From Cricetomys ansorgei (Eukaryota > Chordata > Mammalia > Rodentia > Nesomyidae), in assembly GCA_026225945.1 (NCBI GenBank), contig JAMJFZ010004031.1, positions 7,120,501-7,184,500 of the forward strand: a stretch of 64,000 nt of DNA. Direction: 5' to 3'. Positions 33,011-44,936 of the stretch are shown here, piece after piece (positions within the stretch are counted from its first letter, which is position 1; every line of letters starts with the position of its first letter). The notes beneath the pieces are model-generated. The model saw nothing but the letters and a program-made list of their open reading frames with translations, had not been told where the DNA came from and searched no databases. A program made the position numbers and the translations under genes.

Positions 33011-35154
33011 TTTAGAACTGATGCTCATAAAGGAGCATAGAGGTGGATAAAAATGAAGACAGCATAGAAAATAGTTGTATCTTTAATGCAATTACTCAGC
33101 AATTTTGACCTTTGACAGTTACAGATAGACTTGTGATTTGATATAAGATTTTTTCCCCCCTTTTTATGGAGATAAGAGTTTTTCACTATCTGTACAGTAC
33201 TCTACGGCTACAGACTACAGAGGTCATAGACATGTCCACAAATTCCTCCCATGTAGAACATCTGGCCCAGGCTAATAGTGGGGAGCATCACTCAGCAGGA
33301 TGGCTCCCCACACTGCCCCCACTTCGTCAGCACACACCTAACACCAACGTCTCTTCTCTCAACACCTGGAGCCCAGCCAGTCACAGATCCCATGAATGGA
33401 GCCTTCTAAGGACAAGGCACACAAGAAATAGGGCTGGACCAATACACAATCGTAAAAACATCACCGGATGTGACGGTGACATCAGCTCGAGATTGGTTCG
33501 AGCTCTGCCTTACCAGAGAAAAACAAATCCTTATGATGTTTATCCAGAATCTGGGCCACATCAAAATTCTCTGGTTGGCATAGCATATGACATGAGCTGG
33601 AAAATGGAAACACACTAGAGAAATAAATGATACTCTATATAGCATTACTGGTACCCATGAGCTCAGCAAAGGGGGAAATGGGAATTGAAAAAAAAATCTT
33701 GAAAGATAGCATTTTGGTGCCTCTGTTCTGACCTATAGCTGGGAGGCAGTTTGTGAAGCACTGACTGCTGCTCAGAATAATGCTATCTGCTGGGCATGGG
33801 ACTGAAGTCTCTGCTTTCTTCTAATCTACCCTTCTGTCAAAGTTAAAGGTATTGAGCCCAAATTTGGTCTGGAATCCTGTGACCCTCGGCTCTATGATCA
33901 AAGTCCACTGTAGGCATTTGAATGGATGCCAGCCAAGTTCAAGCTGAGCTTCAAACAGGTCCTCCAAGTACCTCTCAGCCGAATGCAGGGGTTTGCTGAG
34001 TTTGATCTTGAACTGGGCACATTTGTGGAGTCGACAGTCCCTTGGGTTGATAAGTCCTACTTGGCAGAGCTCTGCTTTAATTAACGTGGTCCTCCGGTCT
34101 GTTGGATTTCCCATGTTTCGGCACCTCATCGGGTGTAACCTTATCTTTCCATTTTGCACGCATGGTGGATCTAAACCAGTGCAGGTGAAGTCTGTCTTTG
34201 ACCCGACAGCTGGATTACTTCCAGGTTTCACAACCACGAAAGAAAAGTCCAAAGACCTCAGTTCTTCCTATCATTTGCCTTTCTATGAAGCAGCCATGGG
34301 TGAGATGCTAATTCAGTTAGTCACAGTTCCAGTAGTGATCAATTAACCTCTTTCTTAACTTAAACCACCAAGTTTACATGCTTAGAGGCAGGTGGTGGCT
34401 GGGAGGATCAGTGAGGTGCCTCTCAGGAGCCTTGGGAATGGGACACGTGGTCAACCTCTGGACATTAGTGACTTAAATAAATTCATAATTGAAGGAGACA
34501 AAGTGTCTCCTTTCCATTTGAGAAAAATCATTTCAGAAAAAGCAGAGATACGGCCCAAGGTCACAAAGAACACAAGTCCTGCCATGCTTCTGAGAACAGT
34601 CCGAGGTCATCTTGGGTAATCCCAGGACCAAATTAACTCTGTCTTTTCATTTCACAAACACTTTTTCAAACCATAGAGCTCCCTCACCATCCCCATTTTA
34701 TCTCTTTAATGTCATAGTCAATAGCACACTAAGGAACTAATTTGCAAAACATACCTACCTTGGGAATACACTATGGCCCTAGCAAAAGAAAGTGTGTGAC
34801 CTCAGGTGCACTGCACTGGGACACAAAATAAGCAACCAGAGAGGCAGAGATCTGTAACCTGCCTAGAGTGCCTTGCGAGTGGGGGCACGTCAGTCAACAG
34901 GGACTCGGTAGGAACTTGGATTATTTGGAATGCCACCTGCCCTTACCGTGAGCTTCATGGACTGTGCCCTGATACTACGTACTCTCTCTTTGAAGACTTC
35001 TGAATAATAAACTTCTTAGATAATATGATGTCAAGAAGATGTTGTCGAATGTCTTGCAAGACAGCGGCTACCGAGAGTCTCTGAATCTTTCCAGTGGCAA
35101 ATAAGAGCAATGCGTATTTTGAATCTCCTCACCCTCGACATACACACAACGACT
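33011..35154. other. Unique sequence, no supported gene
   Basis: About 2.1 kb without recognisable repeats. Long frames occur on both strands at 33821-34346 (143 codons minus, 117 plus). The minus frame opens with TTG and has no recognised domain. A weak MIR-like stretch lies near 34515-34570. I cannot exclude a diverged exon at 33.8-34.3 kb but see no splice or homology support. Confidence 0.4.
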
Positions 35155-35585
35155 CACATGTTCAAGGTTCGGTCCCCAGGGCAATGTTCAGAAACAGGGA
35201 TTTTGGGAAGTGGCTGGCTTGTAAGGGGTCTGACCTAATCAGTGGATTGATCTCTTAATAGAGACATAATTTGATAGCATTATTTGGAGATTGTAGAAAG
35301 AAGACATGACCCTATTTGGAAAAGGTAAGTCTCTGGGGAGGCATGGTCATTATGGGTACACCTTGTGCCCAGTCTCCCCAACCCCACCTCTCTCTCTACT
35401 ATGAGCTAGGCTCTTTGCTTCACCATTTGTTCACTGGTGCTCTGCCTCATCGTCCACACTTGTGAAAGCAGAGAGGCATGCAACCATGGACTGGGTTCAT
35501 GAAACCATGAGCCGAAGTAATCACCCTCTTTCTTTAAGTTGCTTTCTCAAAAGCATTCAGTCGCAATGATGAAAATGACAGACAT
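35155..35585 (+). mobile_element. Old MaLR-type LTR (MST/MLT1-like)
   Basis: GGTTCGGTCCCCAGGGCAAT, GGGTCTGACCTAATCAGTGG, AAAGAAGACATGACCC and the 3' end CATGAAACCATGAGCCGAAG, TTCTTTAAGTTGCTTTCTC, CAATGATGAAAATGACAGAC match the order of old ERVL-MaLR LTRs. Edges and subfamily are uncertain. Confidence 0.6.
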
Positions 35586-36050
35586 GCCATGAGAGGGAGG
35601 ACATATTTACTGTAACTTGGAGAGGGATGGTCTACATTTCTGATTATAAACAGTCAATGTTTCCCCTTAGCCATCAGTTTCTTGCAAATCAACTAAAGAA
35701 CGACCATTTCTGAATATCTTGAAAAACACTTGGGTCTGACTTCTTCATGTACACTGAGGATTCTAAGCCACAGTGGGATTTGTCTGCCACACCATGACAT
35801 TACACACATCTGCTTAATATTCAGTTTTCTTTCTGTTATGATTCTTTATTTCAAAGATCAACAGGTTATCAGCGTAATTCGTAATGCACTAGAGATTTTT
35901 AAACCCATTCTCCAGCAGCCCATTGCTAACATGATATTCATAACATTTTTTTATTCATCATGTGAAAGATACAAAAACACACAGTATTTTATCTTATAAA
36001 GCCAAAGAAAATGTCAGTGTAGTCCCTCCTTTAAGAATTATGCTCCCTGG
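35586..36050. other. Unique AT-rich sequence, nothing recognised
   Basis: It ends in the left copy of the target duplication of the following SINE (36033-36050). Confidence 0.5.
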
Positions 36051-36243
36051 AGCTGGAGAGGTGGCTTATTGGTTAAGAGTGTGTAGTGCTCTTGCAGAAG
36101 ACCCTCGTTAGGGTCTTAGCATCTTCATGGGACAGGTCACACTGCCTGTAACTCCAGCTCCGGGGGACTTGATGCCCTCCTCTGGCCTCTGCAAGCACCT
36201 GTACGCATGCACACACACACACACAAATAAAATAACTTTTAGA
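36051..36243 (+). repeat. B3-type SINE with target-site duplication
   Basis: AGCTGGAGAGGTGGCTTATT, TGTAACTCCAGCTCCGGGGG, TGATGCCCTCCTCTGGCCTC and CATGCACACACACAC, then an AAATAAAATAACTTTT tail. It is bounded by an 18-base duplication (36033-36050 and 36244-36261) with two mismatches. This is direct evidence of L1-type retrotransposition. Confidence 0.88.
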
Positions 36244-36261
36244 AAGAATTATTCTCCCTAG

Positions 36262-39200
36262 TTTGGGGTTTGTCTTATCAATGTTATCAGCCAGTCAATA
36301 AAGATCATAAGTATTGGAGGTTAGATGATCAGAACATTGGCAAGAATTTGGTTGAGTTTTCACACTTCCTTATAATGCCACACAGTCACGCAAGATACTG
36401 AGCTTAGAACATTAAAAGCAGCTCTCTGGCCTTGGTGCTACTAACCGAAAATAGTGCATTTGAACAAGCAAACAATTTTCAAGTGTTACATTTACATTTT
36501 AAAACTGCTACTTTCTTTTCTTGTTTTTACTTTCCAATAAATATACTCAGAAAGTGAAGAGGTAAACATTTAAGTTTGACTTGGTGACATTCAGCATAAA
36601 ATGTCACAATACAAAATGAATTTTCTGATACAAGTCATAGAAAGAACAAGAACCCACAGAATTTTGGTGGCCAACGTGGGATAGCTCATGGGAGATTCTT
36701 CTGAGATCCCCAACAGATGCTTGGCACTGAGGATTGGAGTGAACTTTATGTGTGGGCTATTTTTCCTGTTTGTACATACACATTCCATCTGAAACATATA
36801 TCCTATTCCCTGTGGCTGTAACATGGTACTGGAAGGGCAGAAACAAAACTAGTATACATTTCCTTTTCTTTCACAAATTTGTGGATGGAGGTTCCATTCT
36901 TACTGTGGATCTTAACAAGTTTGGCATCTGATTTTTGTTTCAGTCAAAAACGTTTATCTCTTCACTTAACAAAGGCAGCTGCTGGCTTATCTTGGTTTAT
37001 CGAGCTTTGCCATTACTATTGTGCTTGTGTTTTGGAACCATGTGTAGTAAAATAAGAATTAAACTCAGCACTGTTGTGCTCAGTCTGGTAGCCGACATAG
37101 TTACTAAGTCACTAGCCAGTAGGTTGTGTATAGAGAGATGATTCCTATCCTGGGCAATCCAGGACTGACAGAATACTTCATCTCATTATTTGTAAAGGCA
37201 TGCGACTGAAGCCCCATAGGTTGCTTATGTCTGTAACTTTCCATTTAACATTTGGACTATAACTGATTACGTGCAACTGAAACAAGAAAGTGAGTCTCTG
37301 GTAAGCCGGCAGGTGTTGTATTTTGACTGCACATATAAACTGAAGGATACATCCCCAAGTGAGGAAGTGATGGATACATGGCTATTATTACCATTAAAAA
37401 CGCATCCTGGACTCCTTGAGTTTTCTGTTTGGTTCGTGTAAAGACTTACCCACTCCTCCTCCTCGCTCATCTTTCCTGCAAGAATCATGCTGGGAAAGAG
37501 TCTAGAGTTTGGGGCACAGCAAAGGCTCAAGGTTCTGTACAACCAGGACCTTCAATGAAACAAGCCTAGGTCAAGAGTTAGGAACCATATCCTAGCATTT
37601 GCCTCAGGCTCTGAGGTTAGCAGTAGCCACACCCAGTTACCACCTCTAAATACGTGCACCTGTTCCGGGCTGTAAAGAGTTCATGAGACTGTCGGCACGA
37701 CAGTCTTTCTAAAAGAGAATGAGAGAGGAGGAGTAGGAGCTGGGTGGAGGTCCTCTGTGGGACTTGGCTGCACATGGTGCTATCAGAGATATTTGATTTG
37801 TAGGAAAACGACATTTAAAAACGGCATCGGAGAAGTCTGACACAGAGCGAGACGCTGAGCTTGAGTTGGTAGCTGCAGTGTGATTACCCATCTGAAAAAA
37901 AACGCTCGTGGCTGGCTTTCTTCTAAGACTTTAAGTGACCTTACCTACGTTGTAGCTTCCTTTCTGTCAAGTGATCTTGCTTTCCCTTCCTCTCATGATA
38001 TTGTAAGGGTAAAACAAATGATGACGCTTGTGGAAAGTGAGCAAAAGAGTCTACACATATGCATAATTTATATATGTTGCACCTAAGTTTTGGGCACCTT
38101 GAACTCTGTGCCCAGAGTGAATAGGGAGGAATTACTATGTGGTGGAGGAATGTGCTAATTTTGAAACAGGAGGTCCTGAGAAGGTCGCCTTGGAAAATAC
38201 TGAGTGGACCATTCCGAAGAAACAGGGCTCTGGATTGCAACCGCAGTTTAGCAGAGAACACGAGTGAGAAGCAAAAGCCTGCAGAGCTGCTGCTGTCTGA
38301 GAGAAAGAGGAATTCACATCGGGAAAAGGAATAGCCTAAAGGATTCCTGTCTGGGTCTTCATTTGGACGAAATCTGAGAGGAAAGGTCCCAGATCTCTGA
38401 CGCGGTGAGCTTGTCTGCGCAGGCGCAAAAGTCAGGTGGCGTTGGTTAGGGCGCTAGGCTCAGGGCCGCTGAGTGTGATGGATGGCTCAGCGTGTTGTTT
38501 ATCTAGTGCAGGTTGGTATTTCACCTCTGTTTTCATTAGACTGATGGTAAGGTAATAATTCTTTCCTCTGGCTGAGAAATCTGTCTTCAGCCATTTGTTG
38601 ATCTTCTTGAACGGGCACTGCAGGTGCACAGAAGTCACCCTAAAGGAGGCTTTGAATGAAATCTTAAATAATGCCGGTCGGCATCGTGGAGCGCCAGCAG
38701 CACAGAAGTCTCCTAGATTTTCTGTGCTTATTAGCTACGTGCGGTCACATTGACCCAAAGAACAACTCACAGGAATGGCACAAGGTAGGAGACCTTGTGA
38801 CAGTCACACATTTATTACTCCGGAATAATTCAAGCTTTTGCGGTAAGCGACATTAAGGCAGTGCCTTCTTCATGAGGGGTTTTTTACGAAACGAGACGGC
38901 GCAGTGGAAAATCCTGCAGGCTATCTCAGAGAGTTCCACCATGACTCACACTCTGGATAAATTTCTTCATGGCTCGAAACTACAATTCATCTCTCAAGTG
39001 CACAAGTTTTAATTGGAAGCGCTGATCAAGAGAGCACAGCTATTAGTTTTTCTCCAAGGCTAGTAAGAACAACTGAGAACCATGACAAGCACGTGACTTT
39101 AATGAGCTGCAGCTCCTTAGTTGTCTCCTCCCAGCTTCTGTGATGGCGGGCACAAGATGAAGGAGAAAGGTGTTGGCTCATTAAACATCGGTCCAGGGAG

Positions 39201-39934
39201 GAATGCCCCCACAACCATCTGAGCCGATTTCTGGATGTGAGAGCTACAGACAGGTGATGGAACTTCACATACAGGGCTCATGCAGTGTATTATTCACCTA
39301 GAGAGAAGCCATCGGGGGACATCCACTTCCTAGGAGGTGGCCAGGAAAAAAGAAAAGTTCTTACTCTGCTGGTACCGATTCATGGGACTTCCATTATGAG
39401 TGAAGGTCCCTTCCTTTCCAGCACCCTGTGGGAGCCACCCATCCATTTATCCATTGTCCTTCCTGCATCGTAGCTCTCCTGCCTGGGAAATGATCCTCAT
39501 TAAATATAACCAAGGGTGACCAACTGGCATTGTTTGCTTACAACAGTCCACCTTGCACATTTTGTGTCAGAGTGAATACGATAGCACTCTCATCGACTCT
39601 AGGCGTGCCTGCGGTTACACAATGTTACATGATGCCCCAAAGACAGCATTCATTTTTCTGTAGGAGCCTTCTCAACCCCCAGTGCGTGCAAATGTACGGC
39701 CTTTCTACCATACACTTTGTTGGCTTGTGCCATGCAAACACGCAGGAGCCACTAAGTTCTTTAATATTTATATCTTACAATTTTCACACAGCCTTCCGCA
39801 GTCATCCCGTACTATTTTCACAGCACCCTGAATGAATGGGGGTGATTGTGAAAAATAGTGGTTAATAAACTGCGGTGCTTCAAGAAATTAAATACACTGA
39901 AAGGTGATCTGTAAACCATTGTTCTTTGGACGTT
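36262..39934. other. Unique sequence, no supported gene
   Basis: About 3.7 kb without recognisable interspersed repeats. It includes the NRF1-type motif at 38416. Frames on both strands around 37900-38330 are short and without known motif. Confidence 0.45.
38416..38427. promoter_or_regulatory. NRF1-type palindromic motif
   Basis: TGCGCAGGCGCA is a near-perfect NRF1 site (consensus YGCGCAYGCGCR). CpG-rich words of this kind are rare in the surrounding AT-rich DNA. Two further CpG-containing words (GACGCGG, GTGGCGTTGG) lie within 40 bases. Whether it marks a promoter is not shown by the sequence. Confidence 0.45.
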
Positions 39935-40015
39935 TTGTACATGTGTACAGTGTATACTGATCATATCTGCTCCCTCCAACTTCCCCCACCTTCCCTCCGA
40001 CTTCAGATCATGGTT
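39935..40015 (-). repeat. Possible rodent L1 (Lx-type) 3' fragment, antisense
   Basis: TTTTGTACATGTGTACAGTG, TATACTGATCATATCTGCTC and CCTCCAACTTCCCCCACC resemble the reverse complement of rodent L1 3' sequence ('gtgtattttgatcatat...ccccc'). It is short and diverged. Confidence 0.4.
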
Positions 40016-40104
40016 TTGTGGTTGATGTTGCTGTTTGTAACGATAGTGCTATCTGTGTGTTCAAGGGTGTGGGATCCAGCAGGACACAGGGCGACCTAGA
40101 AAAG

Positions 40105-40305
40105 GCGGTATTTTTATTTTACGTGTATGTCTGTGCATATGTATGTGAGGGTGGGTGCCCAGAGAGGTCAGAGGAAAATGTTGGATCCCCGGGAGCTGGA
40201 GTCCCAGGCTTTTGTGTGTCACCCAGTGTGGGAGCTGGGAAATGACCCTGGTCCTCTGACAGAGTAGGAAGCACTGGGAACTACTGAGCCTTCTCTGCAG
40301 CTTTT
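40105..40305 (-). repeat. B3/B2-type SINE (antisense)
   Basis: On the plus strand the order is TGTATGTCTGTGCATATG, GTGCCCAGAGAGGTCAGAGG, GATCCCCGGGAGCTGGAGTC, TGTGGGAGCTGGGAAATGAC, CTGGTCCTCTGACAGAG and ACTGAGCCTTCTCTGCAGC, the exact reverse of the B3 order. Confidence 0.8.
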
Positions 40306-40446
40306 ATGTTGATGTTTTAATAAGGAAGAATTACCTCCCCTTAAAAAAAAATTATTCCCAAATTTGTCCCCCAAATTGACTTCACTGCTGAGAAGTCAAT
40401 TAATATATCTTCCCTAAGCTGTCAATCAAGCATGAACTATTTTTTT

Positions 40447-40648
40447 CAATTAGGTGTATATGTGTGTCATAGGGGAGGGTTCTGCACATGAATGTGGTGC
40501 TCTCCAAGGCCAGAGAAGGACATTGGATCCTCTCGAGCAGAAATTCCAGGAAGTCATGAGATGCTAGATGTAGGTGCTAGGAACTGAACTCCAGTGCTCT
40601 GCAGGAGCAGTATGAGCATTTAATCACTGAGCCATCTCTCCAACCCCA
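40447..40648 (-). repeat. B3/B2-type SINE (antisense)
   Basis: TCCAAGGCCAGAGAAGGACA, TTGGATCCTCTCGAGCAG, GTGCTAGGAACTGAACTCC, GTGCTCTGCAGGAGCAG and CACTGAGCCATCTCTCCAAC run in reversed B3 order. It is a second antisense copy only 140 bases from the previous one. Confidence 0.8.
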
Positions 40649-41050
40649 GCTATTATTATTAACAGTACCAAAACAATAGTATCAATTAAAGAATTGTTTT
40701 CACTGATTCATTTTCAGTTAAACAGCCATTCAACAAATAATGAGAATATTCCTGGCATTGTCATAGAGGGGAACTAGAATAACAAAGGGCAAACTTTCTG
40801 GCCATAAGAAACTTTAAAAAAATGGGGTAAGAGGTGCAGTGTGGGATCTGGCTGTCATAGCACAACCAGTAGCACCAGAACTAGCTAGGGCCCTAAGCAC
40901 GGGAAGGCGCCGGGGCTGCAATGGTAGGAGAAGTGGTGGGCGCTAACCTGAAGGACATGTGGGAGTAAGTCAAAGAGGAACTGAGGAGGATATTAGCTTT
41001 GTGAGTGGATGGTCAAATAGCAGGTATAGCCCTCTACTCCCAGAACTTCA
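40649..41050. other. Unique sequence, nothing recognised
   Basis: Gap between a SINE and a purine-rich tract. Confidence 0.45.
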
Positions 41051-41168
41051 AAAGGAGAAGAAGAAGGAGAAGGAGAAGGAGAAGGAGAAGGAGAAGGAGA
41101 AGGAGAAGGAGAAGGAGAAGAAAGAGAAGAAGAGAGAAGGAGAAGAAGGAGAAGGAGAAGGGGAGAAA
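41051..41168. repeat. (GGAGAA)n / GA-rich polypurine tract
   Basis: About 115 bases of pure purines on the plus strand, mostly GGAGAA/GAAG units, regular in the left half and irregular in the right half. It is a mirror-like polypurine tract with triplex (H-DNA) potential. The Lys/Glu- and Arg-rich frames across it are artefacts. Confidence 0.95.
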
Positions 41169-41529
41169 AATATTTCCCTTAATGTGTTTTTCTGATACTA
41201 AAAAGTAAAGCAATGGATACAGATTTAAAAGCAAGGAAGCATCCTTTCATTTGCACAGTTGTCCTGTTCATTCTAAAGGGAGCTGCTGCCAACAGCAGAG
41301 GTTTCTGTGGGTCTGTGGGTCTGATCGGGTAAGTGAATGCACGCTTGTATTTAGGGAACTCTTAGGTTAGCATTTCACAGCAACACACTTTCCTGTGGGA
41401 ACATGTGATTTGCATATACAATCGGAAATGTTCGCATGCAGAGAATAAATGACACTGATTTTAATAAAATAAGGTGTTTACCTTGACTTTCCTGAAATGC
41501 CATAGTTTCAACAAATAATAAATGCAGAT
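41169..41529. other. Unique sequence, nothing recognised
   Basis: AT-rich gap with no recognised element. Confidence 0.45.
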
Positions 41530-41672
41530 ATAATGAGATATTTGCAACTTTTTTTTACACATAATCTTCAGTACACAGCAATTACTTAGCAGGTGGAGAT
41601 CATCCCAGTTTGCAGTTGTCCCCTCGGAGTACTCAATAGCCACGTAGAGCCACTGGCTTCCATATTAAACAT
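41530..41672. mobile_element. hAT-class DNA transposon fossil
   Basis: TATAATGAGATATTTGCAAC, TTTTTTTACACATAATCTTC, GAGTACTCAATAGCCACG and CCACTGGCTTCCATATT match a widespread mammalian hAT fossil ('...gtgctcaatagccacatgtggctagtggctaccatattgg'). It is truncated and lacks the terminal repeats. I do not assign a Repbase name. Confidence 0.55.
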
Positions 41673-43359
41673 AAAGGTTTGTGACATCCGCGTCAAATCT
41701 CTATGATCCCAAAAAAAATGAGCCCAGAATCTTCTGGCTGGATTTCAATGTGCCTGTTAATCCCTCACTAGCAGAAACAGCATGTGCTTCTAGAAGAGAG
41801 AAAGAAATCTGGGTTCTATCTTAGGGATTTCTTTTGTTATTGACAGCCAACAGTGTTTGCAATGACAACCCCTATACCTCATAAGCACACTGTGATACAG
41901 TCTCGGCAAAGTACACATTTTAACTATGGAACGCTACAAGCATTGGGGGTTCCACAGGATAGCAAGAGAGTCCGTGGCCACTCCTGTAATTTGTACAACT
42001 ACGGAGCCCTTCAGAACCAATTGCTTCACCTCAAAAACTGTACTCCAGGCAAACAGTCACACAAGATGTCACTATGGTTGTTGGTAGTTTTGTTGGCGGT
42101 GGTGGATTTTTCTTTGTTCATTTGTCTCTCACTGAAATAGCTGCGTGTTACTTGTCTACAATGTATTACACTGTTGAGCCAAGTCAAAATAGGGCATTAG
42201 CAAAAGACTCACTAATGGCTACCACTGGGAACAACAATGTCTGGTCAATTTCTCTATCTGTGAACCGACAGCAATTGTGGCATTAAGACCTTAATAGCAT
42301 GAGGGTATGAACAAAATGCTTCCCGTCTTTCTGATTCCCAGTTTAGCACACTTTATTGTTAAAGTAGTTTTCAGTCTCCCAATGTGTTTGTGAGAGAGAG
42401 GACCATGCAGTGAATCACTTTTCCTTTATTCTCCTTAGTGGGTTGCTCAGAGCTGGTGACAAGAACATTACTAATTGCCTGGCTGGTGCCAGAGGGCCCT
42501 GTAGAGTCTCTGAGGAAGTCACTGTTAGCTACAACCATATAAAAGCTGATTGCTCTCCAGAGAGGCAGCATGCTGTCCTGAGAGAATGCAGGGCTGGTGC
42601 CTCCAAGTTCTCAGCCGAGGTACACAGCCTGGGGCGACCAGCCTTAACTGCAGCCTTCTCATCTGTGGAGAACGAGCAGAGCAATCCTTACGGCTTGGGA
42701 AGAGAGTTGTGCTTATTAATTAGTTTGTATTTCAAAGTGCTTCACAACTGGGAAGTTTCGCTATTGAATTAAGGATGCTTTCCTTTCATCCTCTCCCCAA
42801 CCACATTAAGATGAAAGAAACTGTGCGCACTGAGGCTATAAGAAAAATGGAGGAGAAAAATGGGGTTGAAAAATAAACAGCTAACAAACCTGACTTCAAG
42901 GTAGTGGCTCATTTCTATGACAATACAATGGCACCCATTAAAAGGAGCTTTGCAAGTTAAGAGTCTTGAAGGGCACCCAAAACTGCTCTCAGAAGAAGTG
43001 CATTTGTTTTAGATGCAATTTTTATGAGCTGTTCAAGAAAAAGAAAAGGAACATGAGAGAAAATGAGGCAAATCTCGCTATGGTAGGGAATTTGAAAATT
43101 AGAATTGGCACAAACAGTATCATGCTTTCTTACTGAAGGAACGGGTTGGATCTGTTTGTATTCCTCTTCCTATCTGGGGACTCACAAATGTCTTTTTCCC
43201 TTTTTCCAGCTTACCTCCTTACATCCGTTGGTTTTTCTGACTGTCTTCTATTATCAAAAAAGGGGGAGAGAGAGAAACACACTCAGGGGAGAGGGAGGGA
43301 TGAGGGATGAGTTCCTGTTCCCTCTGTGGTCCCCTCTCAGCTCCTCTCCTCTCTTTTCT
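41673..43359. other. Unique sequence; 42430-42770 candidate conserved element
   Basis: No interspersed repeat recognised. The block 42430-42770 is non-repetitive, moderately GC-balanced and ends with TTATTAATTAGTTTGTATTT; a regulatory role is possible but inferred. A 120-codon plus frame across it has no known motif. Confidence 0.4.
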
Positions 43360-43676
43360 GCAGGGTGGAATGCAGCTGCCTGGCTCACACTGTGCTTCTC
43401 AGCCTTCTTCCATTTGAGCCAAGGTCATATGAGAATGAACAGAAGAGGAGTTTCTGGAAAGTGGCTTTAGCTGCTCTGGTACCCAGGAGGGCTGGAAATG
43501 ATTCTAAAGATACAGAAAGGCCAACACCCAAGAGAGGAGCCTGACTCCCAGTGACAGCAGAGAGAAAACCTTCTTCATAAAAGGACTATCTTCTGGCCTC
43601 TTCTTTGAGAAATAGATTCTGTTAAGCCACTGAAATTCTGGCTTGTTGTGATAGCAGCTATTGGTCCTCTAACATG
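43360..43676 (+). repeat. MLT1-like (old MaLR) LTR, partial
   Basis: GAGAGGAGCCTGACTCCCAG, then TTCTGTTAAGCCACTGAAAT, TCTGGCTTGTTGTGATAGCA and GCTATTGGTCCTCTAACA match the U5 end of MLT1 LTRs ('gttaagccactgagatt...gttgttacagcagc'). The 5' part is poorly preserved. Confidence 0.55.
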
Positions 43677-43704
43677 GTATAGACCCACAGCTGGCTTTGC
43701 TTTC

Positions 43705-43805
43705 TCAAATGGCAGTTGCCTTTCCCATGCCAGACCAGGAACTCCTTCAGGACTACACCCAGTGCAGTGTGAGGTATATTAGATGTTTAACAAATTCATG
43801 GGGAA
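43705..43805 (+). repeat. L2/MIR 3'-end remnant (sense)
   Basis: CCAGACCAGGAACTCCTTCA, ACCCAGTGCAGTGTGAGG and TATTAGATGTTTAACAAATT resemble the common L2/MIR end 'gcctggcacatagtagatgctcaataaat'. Confidence 0.4.
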
Positions 43806-44936
43806 GAGAAAGATGGAAGATATGAGGAAGGCAGAGTTGAACCAATGTGTATCTAGTCGCTAACTTATTTTCTTTTATGTTTTCAAACTCAACAAGCACA
43901 TCCCACCTCTCCCAGCCCACCTCCCCTCTCCCATCCCACACTGGCCTGTCCACTAACTGATAAGAAGAAGATTTTGTTACTTGCTCCATAGTCTTCTAAG
44001 AGGATGGACACAGTGCCATGAAGGCGGGTGCTGGCCAGGGTAGAGCAATCCCCAGAGGAAGCGATCCACATATCATCGCCCAAGGGAGCTGGACCACTGC
44101 CAATATCTCCATCAGCAACTTGAAAGAGCTGTCTGTCTTCCCAACACAATAAAACTGGAGACATGAGCACCTGGAGCTTCAGCCAGCACCGTCGGGAGAA
44201 GCCACACCACATCATCACTTGTAGGCTTTAGGATTTATGGCTGATGAGGGGTGGAGGGGAGGATAGAGGCGATACTGCAGTTGGCTGGCTTCACCACTCA
44301 CAAAAGACAACGTGTATGATAAAAGGGGATTGTAAGATATTCTATTTTTTTCTAACAAAGTCCTTAGCAATCAAAGAAAACACAGATGCCAACGTCTTAG
44401 AGAAAAAAAAAAAGAAGGAAAAACAACAAAGACTGCCAGTTTGTTCCGGTTGAGAATTCCTTTCAGACGCGTGGGGTGGCATTTCTATTTTGGCAGTTTC
44501 TTGCATTCAGGAAAGAGCTTCTGATCTGGGGGGAACATGAGAGCAGGTTTATATTTGCTATTGATATCTGCCGAGCCAAGTGTTAATCAGTGAAGCTAAA
44601 ATTATTGTTTTCCTAAGGACCCTAAGAAAATGCCATTGAGGGGGTTCTTCGTCTGCTGAGATCGCTCCTAGACCCATGTCCCACAGCACGATTTGCTTTG
44701 TTACAACCAGCTGGGCTCTATCTATCTAGAATATTCACCCTGGGGTCAAAGGGAGAGCCATGCTGCTTCTAGCTCAGAACTCCAAACATTGTAGGAGAAG
44801 TCTGATTGATTCACAATTTCACGGGTTGAAAATTCTTTACTATGTTTGTGACACCAGTTTCATTATAAGCAATGAAAACACTAGTATGGCTTGCAAAGTT
44901 GAAATTATTTACAAGCATGTTAACGAAGTCACTGTT
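43806..44936. other. Unique sequence, nothing recognised
   Basis: It ends in the left target duplication of the next SINE (44926-44936). A 109-codon minus frame (43889-44218) has no known motif. Confidence 0.45.

Noticed and set aside
40959..41234. Lys/Glu-, Arg- and Leu-rich frames over the purine tract
   Set aside because: Translation of the GGAGAA repeat in three frames; no real protein character.
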